Translations under genes and position numbers: made by a program
Shown: positions 51,301-60,200 of the stretch, one piece after another
How positions within the stretch are numbered: position 1 is the first letter of the stretch
Layout: every line of letters begins with the position of its first letter
The notes under the pieces: generated by a model
Databases searched by the model: none
The model's input: the letters and a program-made list of their open reading frames with translations, nothing else
What the model was told of the DNA's origin: nothing
DNA from: Montifringilla adamsi
Lineage: Eukaryota > Chordata > Aves > Passeriformes > Passeridae
DNA length: 64,000 nucleotides
Direction of reading: 5' to 3'
Assembly: GCA_017590115.1 (NCBI GenBank)
Contig: JAGGNK010008670.1
Location: 4,831,677-4,895,676 of the forward strand

Positions 51301-52860
51301 GAAAACCGAAACAAAATATTTTCACGCACTGGACTTTAGGGAAAGCGTTCTGGTTTGGAACCCTGTTAGTTACACTACCTGAGGACTTCAGAACTGCATC
51401 ATGTTTGACAAACAGGTGCTGTCTTTGGAATCTCTACAGGATTTCCAGATGGCTCTGCATCCAACATGGCCATTAAGGAATAAAATTGTTCTTCCACTTG
51501 CACTGATTTCTCAGATGTGGTATTTGGTTTTACTGTAAACATGTGTATCTCATACAATAATTGGGAAGAATCTTTCTTGGACTCAGCCTTAAATTAATCA
51601 TCGATTTTTAGAGGTTTTTTTCTTCTTCTGTTGGAGAAAATGGGTTTAAGAGATTTTAATGCCTTTCACCTTCAGCCCTCAAAATTCAACAATAAGCAAT
51701 TGCTGGGAAGTGATTTTGATTTCCTTGCTGGAAAATATTGTGTGAAATAGTCCTTCACGAGGACATATTTCCCAGTTGAGCAAGCACTAAAGAGTTTACC
51801 CTTTCCTCTGTTTCTTCCCACTCTTCCAATTTGCCTAGGAAGACATCACAGCATCTCTTGCCTTCCCCCCTCCTTGTCTCTGCCTCCTGTGCACCCGTAC
51901 TTAAGATCTGTTTTGATTCTTATACTTCCCCTTGAAGTTTTTCCACACCCATCTCCTTGCACATCCCTGATAACCTCTTCCATTCACCTTGTGAGGGATA
52001 AAATGAGTTATAAATCCCACTGCCTGCACAGTACATGTGTGATCCCCCAAGTGAGCCAGGAGGTTTGTTTACTGCCCTGGTTGGATGGACCCATATTTTG
52101 TCTCCATCACTCAGGATGCCATTTTGGGATTCCCAATTTGCCAAGGAGAAAAAACCCCAAACAAATTGCTTTTCAAACGCTGAACTATGCAAATGATATG
52201 GCTATGAACCACTACTAGTTAAGAAGATTATGAACTTTTGTTTTCCCTCTCTATTCTGAGTGCAAGCTTGTAAAGGGCTCACAGAGACTTGTTGCAGTGC
52301 TGTAAACTGGGGCTTGCTCTAGTAACCTGGTGATCTACTGACACAAGTGGCTCCCAGGGAACTTGTTTTTAGATTAAAAAAAAAATCATGGAATAATTTC
52401 TCTAGAAAAGCCCTGGAAAACAAGACTGACCAATTCTGATTTGGCTTTTGCTATGCCTTCAGTGTGTAATCTCCTCCCTCTCTAGCCCCTGGTGCCTGTG
52501 TTTACATCCCTGGACTGTATATTGCTGTTTGCCTAATGAAATGCTGCTCTGGAAGATTTATGGGTGCACATTAATAGAATAATTAAAGGTCTTGGAAAGA
52601 CTCGGATGAAATCTGTACCAGGTCAGGGGGGGAAAAAGGAGAGCGGGGAAGTGAGAGATGGGAGGGGATGTGCCTGCATCCACGGCCTGTTGGGTGCCCT
52701 GCCAGATAGGGTGAGGGTTGCATAGGAAGCACAGCAGAGAGCCAGGGCCGGTATTCCTGCTGGGAACAGCATCCTGGGGAGTGTTTGCCTTCAGGGCTGA
52801 AAGCCCAGAGACAGCAGCGCCTGTCTGACCTTCCCTAACCCAGCCCTCGCCTGGCTGCCT

Positions 52861-53160
52861 GGGCAGGGAGGCCGATGGGCAGGGAGGAGCAGCGGCGGAG
52901 CGTGCGGCAGCGGCCGCATCCAGCCGCGCCGGGGGCAGCGCGGACCGCCCGCACCTCGGCGCGCCCAGCGCGGGGCAAACTCTGCGCGTCCCCCCCCGGC
53001 GGGGCCGCGCAGCGCACGGCGCGGTGTGAGCGCGCAGGAGGTGCCGCGGGGAGCGGAGCGCGGCTCCGGCGCGGCGGCGGCGGCTGCTCGCTGGGCTGGC
53101 GGATGGATGGATAGACGGGAGACACCCCGCCATCCCATTTGTGCTCTGCTCACGCGGCTT
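52861..53160 (+). promoter_or_regulatory. CpG island, probable gene promoter
   Basis: I count 43 CpG dinucleotides in 52861-53100 and four more up to 53160, whereas the rest of the window is strongly CpG-depleted. GC boxes (for example around 52990-53005) and a CGG repeat at 53071-53083 are present. CpG islands of this kind mark unmethylated vertebrate promoters. The downstream exon-like sequence with a plus-strand splice donor at 53616/53617 suggests plus-strand transcription; bidirectional activity cannot be excluded. The exact start site is not visible. Confidence 0.82.
53071..53083 (+). repeat. Short CGG triplet repeat in the CpG island
   Basis: Four consecutive CGG units, in the probable 5' untranslated or core promoter sequence. 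Confidence 0.8.
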
Positions 53161-53434
53161 TCCTCCCTGCCTTTTGGGTTTTGTTTTTTGTGGTTGGTTG
53201 GTGGTTTGTTTTTTTTTTTTTTTTTTCCCCTTTGCGGGGTTTTTTTCTCTTCTCTCTCTCTCTCCTTCCTGCTGAGGATACGTTTTGCTTGCCAAGTTTG
53301 TAGTGACACCTCTCAGATTCCCCCGCTCCCGGCTTTTTGGATCTGTTACAGCGCTCGGTTGTATATAGACGTACTGTATTTTTTTTTTTTTTGGCCTTTT
53401 TTTTTGTTTTCTTTTTTTTAATTTTTACAAGAAA

Positions 53435-53467
53435 ATGGGAATTCTTTGGGAAGCTAATGGATGCTGA
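53435..53467 (+). other. Upstream ORF 1 (10 codons)
   Basis: ATG at 53435 after aaaa, frame MGILWEANGC then TGA. It overlaps the second uORF. An A at -3 and G at +4 give a good initiation context (gaaaATGG). Confidence 0.4.
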
Positions 53468-53507
53468 GGAGGACGATCCTAAAAAAAAATCTCCTTTTAA
53501 TCTGTAA
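53457..53507 (+). other. Upstream ORF 2 (16 codons)
   Basis: Frame MDAEEDDPKKKSPFNL then TAA at 53505-53507. The ATG has G at +4 but a weak -3 base. The acidic-then-basic composition is notable, though at this length it may be chance. The next ATG follows immediately at 53508. Confidence 0.4.
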
Positions 53508-53561
53508 ATGAAGTGTACGAAGAAATTCTTAAATTCAGCCATCAATTTAGCTCCATGTTAA
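53508..53561 (+). other. Upstream ORF 3 (17 codons)
   Basis: Frame MKCTKKFLNSAINLAPC then TAA. It starts directly after the stop of uORF 2, with A at -3, and overlaps the start of uORF 4. Confidence 0.4.
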
Positions 53562-53581
53562 GCACCTCGAAGTATTTATGA
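53555..53581 (+). other. Upstream ORF 4 (8 codons), ATGA overlap with the next start
   Basis: Frame MLSTSKYL then TGA. The stop shares the four bases ATGA with the next ATG at 53578, an arrangement that allows termination and re-initiation. Confidence 0.4.
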
Positions 53582-53616
53582 TTGCAGAGCAGGTGCAAAC
53601 AAGGATTAGGAATAAG
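53578..53616 (+). CDS. Possible coding start, 13 codons ending phase 0 at the splice donor
   Basis: ATG at 53578 opens MIAEQVQTRIRNK, which runs without a stop into the donor AAG|GTAAGG and would splice in phase 0. It is the only one of the five ATG frames in 53435-53616 that stays open to the exon end, so it is the best candidate for the N-terminus of the main protein, if the coding region starts in this exon. The peptide is polar and lacks a signal sequence. I do not recognise it; it may instead be another uORF completed in exon 2. Confidence 0.3.
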
Positions 53617-53927
53617 GTAAGGGAGCTATTTCTGTCTTTGAGGCAGCAGCATTTGCTCAGGGTTATCAGCAGCTTTTCTTTTTGTAGAATCTGAGCTGAT
53701 TTATTTGCATTTTCGGTGCTGTTCTCCCGTCCTTCCGAGTCATTTCTAATACGTCTGCGTGATTTCCATCACTAAAACATACATTCCTTCTCCCAGGCTG
53801 CTCAGGATTTAGGAGTTTCTTGACTGTGCACATGTTTTGGCTGTTATTCGGTAACTGCTTAAAACCATCAATCCTCTGTTAAAAATTATTTCTTATCTTG
53901 CACTTTCTCTACCCAGCAGGATTCCTG

Positions 53928-53957
53928 AAAAAAAAAAAAAAAACAAAAAAAACAAAA
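53928..53957 (+). repeat. A-rich tract interrupted by C
   Basis: A run of about 16 A, then C, 8 A, C and 4 A. It is a simple low-complexity tract in the putative first intron. Confidence 0.8.
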
Positions 53958-54043
53958 CCACCAAAGCCATAGAAAATTGCAACACAAAAGCTTTTTTAAG
54001 GTTTGCCTTTAAAAAGGAGAGAGAAGTAGTTAAAATTCCCGGA

Positions 54044-54067
54044 GGGAAAACCGGGGCGGGTGGGGGG
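54044..54067 (+). promoter_or_regulatory. G-quadruplex motif in the putative first intron
   Basis: Four G runs (GGG, GGGG, GGG, GGGGGG) separated by loops of 6, 1 and 1 bases satisfy the standard G-quadruplex pattern on the plus strand. It lies about 430 bases after the donor, on the non-template strand if the gene is plus-stranded, a common place for such motifs near CpG-island promoters. Confidence 0.6.
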
Positions 54068-54299
54068 TGGTATGTAATAATGAGGTTCTCCCTCTAAAAG
54101 CAAATGAACTCTCCTCCCTTCTGCCTCCCCCTCATCAGCAGCTCCCCAGGGCTGAGCCTGATTTCTGGCCATATCGGGGATCCCCGGGGTCCTGGGATGC
54201 AAGGGGGGAGAAATTCCTGCTGGGAAGGAGGGATGGATCCCGTGCTTCCCTCCGGGATGCTGCAAGCTGCTCTCCGTCAGCACGCTTTACTAATTTTTG

Positions 54300-54560
54300 T
54301 TTTATCAGCTCCATTTAGGGATATAAATGGCACGAGCAAGGATATCAATTACCAGCTAACGGCGGCGATAGCCCGTGTTTTATGGGATTTAATGATTTCT
54401 CTTGTTTTGAAAAAGCTCTTGTGACGCTAACAATAAAGAACTCCATAAATCACCTAAATGAATTGTGTTCCAGCAAAGGCAATTTTTAGTCTTCTGCTGG
54501 GTATCTCCTAGTCCCGATAATTAATATTGCATTAACAGTTGTGAGCGTGTTTGTGCTAAT
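54300..54560. promoter_or_regulatory. Candidate conserved non-coding element
   Basis: AT-rich sequence with several homeodomain-type cores (for example ggatttaatgatt near 54385 and cgataattaatattgcatta near 54514-54533) and CpGs retained at about 54360-54374, 54424, 54515 and 54546. It has no low-complexity content. Such composition beside a CpG-island promoter is typical of developmental enhancers. Conservation itself cannot be seen from one sequence. Confidence 0.3.
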
Positions 54561-56860
54561 AAAGGTGCCATTACTAAAAAGTGGCTCTCTTGCTGTGGGT
54601 CCCATGTTTACTGGAGTCCCACGGAGTGCCTGAGCTGTGTCTGGCTGCTGTCCTCTCCTCTGGAATCAGATCAGGTGATGGGAAGTGAGCGTGGTGTGCG
54701 AGCCCACCTGTGCGGGGAAGGGACACCTTCCCTGGCACTGCCAAGAGTGAAACCCATGAACAGCCTGCTCCAGTCAGGCTGAAAGCAGGAGGCAATCATC
54801 ACTTAGGCCTTCTGATTAATGTTTTGATTAAAAGACAAGCAAATGAAGTTGTTGATTTTTTTTTTTTTAAATTCTGATGATTTTATCATCAGCTTTTAAA
54901 ACCCTCTTAAAAACAAGCAGGAGCTGTGGATTTCAGTCCTTCAGCAGAGTAGAGCAGTGTTCCTGCAGCGCTGTGAGGAAAGCTCCTCTTTCATGTTATC
55001 CTTTTCTGTTGCTTTATTTCCACCTTCTTCTGCTTTCATGAACACATATTTTTTCAGCTGTTATTTACAGCCAAGCTGTACTGAAAGGGCTGGAATAACA
55101 TAAGGGTGATCTCCTCATGAAGCAAAATGTGCTATGAGGAAAAGACTCAAGTTTGGCTGTTTTAAGAGAATTTTTAAGGGTTTGTATTTACCTGAGTTCT
55201 CTTTTTCACTCTCTTTAGCGTGGTCTGCAACTGGTGATGCAAAACCATCTGTAATTACGTATATCACCCACGTAGCTCACTGTGTGTTCAGTTAGAGACC
55301 CACTTAAAGCTGCCCATAAATCCTTCACTGTGAAAAAACATTAATCAGAGGTTGAACAGGTGCTGGTTCACTTCACCACATGTTTGTGTCAATAGTTGCT
55401 GGTGTATAATACCATTATATAGATATGCTGAGTCTGCCAGAAATTGTTGCCATGGTTTTATTTTGTTCAGTCTGGTAAGATTGAACTTCTTGTGGCTGCT
55501 GAGTAGGCATTTGAGTGAAGTTAATGAAACCAAATCTGAGAAGTTATTTCATGAAATGTATGTAGATTTTAGTGCTTTCTCTGAGCTCCTCTGAATGGAG
55601 AGTTTTATTACCATGAAATAGTTCAGAGATGCTGAGTTCAATCCTACTCTCCTTATTCAAGCAAAAATTTTCACAGCCTTCATGAATCTATACATAAAGA
55701 TGTTTTCAATAAGAATTTCTGACTGTGCAATTGGGCAATTTAGATGGTAACTTTGATGTCAGAGTTTCTTATTCAAAGTTAATTTGTCAGGGTTAGGAAG
55801 TTCGCTGTTTATCTCCATAAGCTGGAAAGGGTCAAGGAGTGTTTCCTGTGGTGTCATTGGTAGAGCTCCTGTCATTCCTTCTTTGCCAAGGAACAGCCAC
55901 TCAATGGGAACAGATTTGCATTTGAGCTTTTAAAATGTCTTTCTTCTGAGCATCAGGAACATTTAGAGAACTGAGTTGGTGACTCACTAGATGGGTTGTC
56001 TGCATCCCTTGTTACTGTTCATTATTGTTTGCATCGTGTGTGCATTTGAGCATAATCTAGCTCTTGAATTGACAGGTCATTGCTTGAATAAGTTCTTTGT
56101 TTATTTTCTTGTTTGCTTTTCTATTTGAATGTGTTTGTCCCCATACACTGTAATAATGATAATTCCTTAAGCAACAGTGGGTTGCAAGCAAATGCTTGGG
56201 TTCATGGGTCAGCAATGACTCGTGACTGTTGGATCCTAGTGCTGATCAAGGTGTATGGAAAATCAAATCTACAACTATAATATCTGGAAGATATCTGGAA
56301 GAGATGCCATACACTTCCTATTTAGTTCTTGCAGTTAAATTAACCTTGGGATATCTCTTTTTTTCAGACAATAAACAGTGTTTACAGAACTCTTGTACTT
56401 TAATCCATAGGATGAAAGTCTGTAATTTTGCAATGGGAAACCAAAGAGCCTTTCAAAGAAATTAATTTATTGTACCCAATTCCATGTGATTACTGATGGA
56501 ACAGTTTGATCCCACTTAAATTTTTACTTGAAATCTCCTGGTGCTTTTCAGCAGTGAGGAGCTATGCATATCATAATTATTTCTGATGGAAAGCACCTGA
56601 AATGGGAGTAATCTGAGATTGTGCAGTGGTTCAGTAGTCAGTGTAAGTAGTGGACCTGTGCCCTTTGTTGGTTTCTTCCAGGCTGTAGTATGAAACTTCT
56701 ACAAAAGTTGCAAATGTTTTTGAGGGAAAAGAATGAATGGGTAAAGAAATACGATGTTTGACCTGGCAAAAATAAGCTTCACTGAAAGAAACAGAAGTAT
56801 GCATAACAACATTTACCTACTTTTGGTAGTGGTTTAAGGAGTGCCATGAGTGGTATGGGA

Positions 56861-57212
56861 TGTCAAATGCTCATTTAGTGGTTGTGGAGATGCTGGCCAC
56901 AGACTGGCCTCATCCAAAGACCTCCAGGTGATGACCCCTCCACTCTATGGAGCAGTGGGATGCTGTGGGGCACCTGCCCACTCCGACCCCTTCAGTCTGT
57001 ATCCTGCTGGCTGTGTGATCCACGCTGTGATGAGCATTCCACCTGCAAGGGCAGGAGGTGCAGAGCACCCAGCTGGTTCATGTGGCTGGATTCTGTTGCT
57101 TCTGCGATCCCATCAGAGTCAGCAGGGTGAGCTCAATAAAGCACACTGGAGTTGTGACCATTCCATGTGGTGTTTGTCTTGTTTTGGAAACTCCAGAACT
57201 GATGAAAGCTGA
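56861..57212 (+). other. GC-richer block ending in a polyadenylation-like signal, origin unclear
   Basis: A moderately GC-rich block with an open 120-codon frame, followed by AATAAA at 57135-57140 and, 25-45 bases later, a GT-rich stretch (tgtggtgtttgtcttgtttt at 57165-57184). AATAAA plus a GT-rich element is the core of a vertebrate polyadenylation site and also of the R-U5 part of an LTR. No paired TATA box, TG/CA borders or target duplication could be fixed. It may be a diverged LTR, a transcript end, or chance. Confidence 0.3.
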
Positions 57213-60200
57213 TTTACCAGAGATTTGTGTCTACTAGAGTCAAACCCTTCCCCAGTTAAAACACTGATGAGTGCTTTCCCTCTTTCTTGTGACCAGTAAT
57301 GTGATGCAGTTGCTCTTTTATTTATTTTTCTTTTAAGAGAAGTTGACTGAAGCATTCAGAGTCTTGCAGAGCTCCTCGTACCTGTTCTGTCACTAAACTG
57401 TCAGCAAATTTGCATGCTTCTCTGAGAGTTTGGAGTGCATCAACAACTGATTAAAAAAATGTGTAGAAGTGCACACAAAGCCTGGCTGTGTACATCTTGC
57501 TGAGTTAGAAAACCAGATTAAAACTTCAGGCTTGCATAGGACATTAATTTTCTCATGTAAAAAGTTGGAAAACTGTTTCACTCGTATCAAAACTTCTCAG
57601 TGCACAGCATAAGAGTTTGCTGCTGCTGACAGCTGGAGAGATTTCTCCTGGGCTCCATGTGTTGGTAGACCAAGCTTTAAGTTCAACATCTGTCTGGAGA
57701 GGTCCATGTGGGGAAGAGGAGTAATTGCCAGAAATCTGCTGTATATCCAGTTAAAGCTATAGCTTTGCATAAATAGGAATAAAGCTTCACAAGAGACCAG
57801 TTTTAGTTGTGGAAAAGACCAGGTTGTTTTGATATTAATGTGAAGTTGATTTCTGCAACTTTCTAGGAAACAGTAATACCTGTGCATGAGTCCTGTGGGC
57901 TTCAGAACCTTTTATAAAGTCAGGAAGAAGAATGAAATTATTTGAAAACTTTCTAGATTTTTAAGCATGTGTCTGCCTCAAGGTATATTTCTTAAATGGA
58001 ATTTTGTAGTTTTATCCAGATGAACTGTAGTTTTATCAACATGAACCTAGGCTGTGGTTTGGGGGAAGTTTTCAGATGTGTTTTCTCTGTGGGGAAGGGG
58101 CTGGTCAAGTCACCTGCACAGTAGGAAGAAGAGGATGGGAAAAATGAGGGGGATGAAGCTAGAAAGAAGATGTGCCAGAAAAGATGATATATTGAATTTT
58201 TGTAATGATAAATTGCTACAAATTGAGCATAATAGTAGGAACTGGTTAGCTATATTGGTAATCAGCTTACTAACTTCATATATTATACAGAGGGGAGAAA
58301 CACTGGGAAATAAAGCATTTCTATCTGTGGATTCCAGTAAAATAATATAAACCCAACTCTGTTTTCCGGAGCCTTAGTAACAGAACTGCAATTAGCATAA
58401 CATTTCCAAGGACTGGGATAAATAAATACCAGATGTGCTTATTTATTTATTTAGGATTTGATCCATTTCCTATCAAGAGGAACTTTATTATTCACAGGAA
58501 GGAAAAGAGGGAGAGTGAATTGTTCCTCTGAAGTGGATGGGAGACTTTCCATCCCAGTTGCCATAAAACAGCAGTGAGGGTTTCTGAATTTTGAAATGTC
58601 AATTTGGTGCAGATATTTTGTTAATGTTTTGTAGAGTTATTTTCCAGCACTCAGTATGGTGGAAGTTTATCTTAAGGAAATAGGAATATACTTGCATGTA
58701 TTTATTTTTGACCCTTGCCTTTTATTTTACTCAAAAACCATTCAGAACTGGCTTATCTGTTATTTTTGGTAAAACATAACCTCTGGCTGAGACATATTTG
58801 AGTTATAGAGTTCTGAGGTTTTATTAATTATTGTTTGCATTCCTTGCACAACCAGGAAGTTCTGCCAAAATCATCACCTTCTTGTACAATACAATGCAAA
58901 TAAAAAATGAAAATAGATGAAACAGATGAAAATAGAAATACTTCTTATGTTCCAAGGAATTTAGGCTTCACTCTGAGTTCTTATTACATGATTTACCACA
59001 GTTTCCCTGACTCTGGGTGTTCACAACATGGGAAAGCACCATAAATTGTGAGACAACTGGAGTATTGTGTCAAAGTACAGTGGCCAGAAAGAAAAATACA
59101 GTGTGCTCAGGGAAATAAACATCTGGAGACACTTCTGAAAAGAAAACCCTCAAACATTTGAGAACTTTTCTCATCTTTGGTAGGCTCAGTTAAAGCAGAA
59201 GTAATTATATATAGATATATACATGCACAATGCTTTATGGTAATGCAAAAATAAAAAAATAAATTGTGTGGTCTGATTCAAATTTCAGTGTGAATACATA
59301 GAGATTGCAGCACTGTTATTGGAGTTAATAGGTACCACAAAAGATGCAGCAAGAGTGTGTGAAGAAATAGTATTTAATTTAATCACACAATGGCTTTGTC
59401 AATTTTTGTGTCTTTAATGAATTAATGAGAAATGCATGGTTAACACTACTTTTCTCTACTATTTAATTTGCTTGCTCTCAAAAAAATTCAAATATAAAAA
59501 TGGAGATTGACTTTTTGCCTATGTTTGGCACATTTTAGCCTATGCAGAGACAAATACCACTTGGCAAGTGAAAGTCAGCACAGATTGACCAGTACTGAAC
59601 TACAAACATTACTTTAAAGATGCTATTAAAGAAAAAGAGGTTTTCTACTGTTTTGGAACATATGCTGCAACTAAGATTTAAGAGGAGAGCAATTTTTAGG
59701 GTATGAAAACCCTGCTGACTTCATTGCTCTTTGTTCGCATCTGTCATTTTGCACTCTTGCAACTCTTGATGTTTTTGAAGCTTGTTGCTGAGGCTGAATT
59801 TGACACATAACTTTCTATATTCTAGTAAGTTCGTAGAATAATGAGGAGCAAGATCACTACTTTTCTTTTTGACTGTTTAGCAACATTTTACATCGCCATC
59901 ATTCTTGTCTCTTTTTTGTCTTTTTTTTTTTTTTTTCCTATTTTTCCTTTTCCACCTTTACCATACCCATTTCACCAAAGGATGCAGAGGCTTTGCTTTC
60001 CATTTTCCACCCAGTTGCTGGGGGTGAGATGCAGCAATGATGCTGTGCCAGATTTCTGCATCAGCCCCATGCTCAAGGCTTCATCTGCTGCATGTCCACA
60101 AGGAAGAAACACTGGGAGCACTTTCACTCTCATTCCTTTGCTTGGCACTTACATTAAAATGAATTCCAACACTCAATCTATTTTGTTTTCCCATCCATAA

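Larger units (their letters stand above)
38341..52849. other. Non-coding DNA, no gene recognised
   Basis: About 14.5 kb of unique AT-rich sequence. Contents: a 15-base C run (43518-43532), short CCTT (44031-44044) and GT (44553-44563) repeats, perfect hairpins at 42506-42524, 44907-44942 and 48316-48347, and an X-box-like motif at 42267-42280. The region 50755-51325 is GC-richer and yields overlapping frames on both strands (109, 140 and 106 codons) with no domain. No CR1 tail recognised. Confidence 0.55.
53161..53616 (+). other. Probable first exon (5' leader) of an unidentified gene
   Basis: Follows the CpG island without a break and ends at aataag|gtaagg, which matches the donor consensus MAG|GTRAGT at all but the last base (GT at 53617-53618). 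The leader is unusually T-rich: T runs at 53209-53226 and about 53379-53392, and a TC repeat at about 53249-53263. A TATA-like tgtatatagac lies at 53360-53370, so initiation inside this segment is also possible. From 53435 onward it holds five successive short ATG frames. I do not recognise the gene; T-rich leaders with several upstream ATGs are common in developmentally regulated and neuronal genes. Confidence 0.6.
53617..56860. other. Putative first-intron sequence, no exon recognised
   Basis: Begins with the donor GTAAGG. It contains an A-rich tract at 53928-53957, a G-quadruplex motif at 54044-54067, a TAAT-rich CpG-retaining stretch at 54300-54560 and a T run near 54858-54869. Frames of up to 106 codons in the GC-richer part (54067-54424) have no recognisable domain. 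Confidence 0.5.

Noticed and set aside
50885..51325. Overlapping frames of 109 (plus) and 140 (minus) codons
   Set aside because: Both strands are open at once, as expected from GC-richer sequence, and neither product shows a domain or family resemblance.
52558..53295. 245-codon minus-strand open frame over the CpG island
   Set aside because: It consists of a Lys-rich stretch from the poly-T run and Arg/Ala/Pro-rich stretches from GC-rich sequence; stops are rare in such DNA and no domain is recognisable. Two more minus-strand frames (172 and 96 codons) share the same origin.
53026..53421. 131-codon plus-strand frame with a Phe-rich, membrane-like C-terminus
   Set aside because: The hydrophobic part is the translation of poly-T tracts, and the N-terminal part is CpG-island sequence.
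54712..54745. Phrase gggacaccttccctggcact resembling a minus-strand CR1 3' end
   Set aside because: The neighbouring CR1 blocks are absent on both sides.
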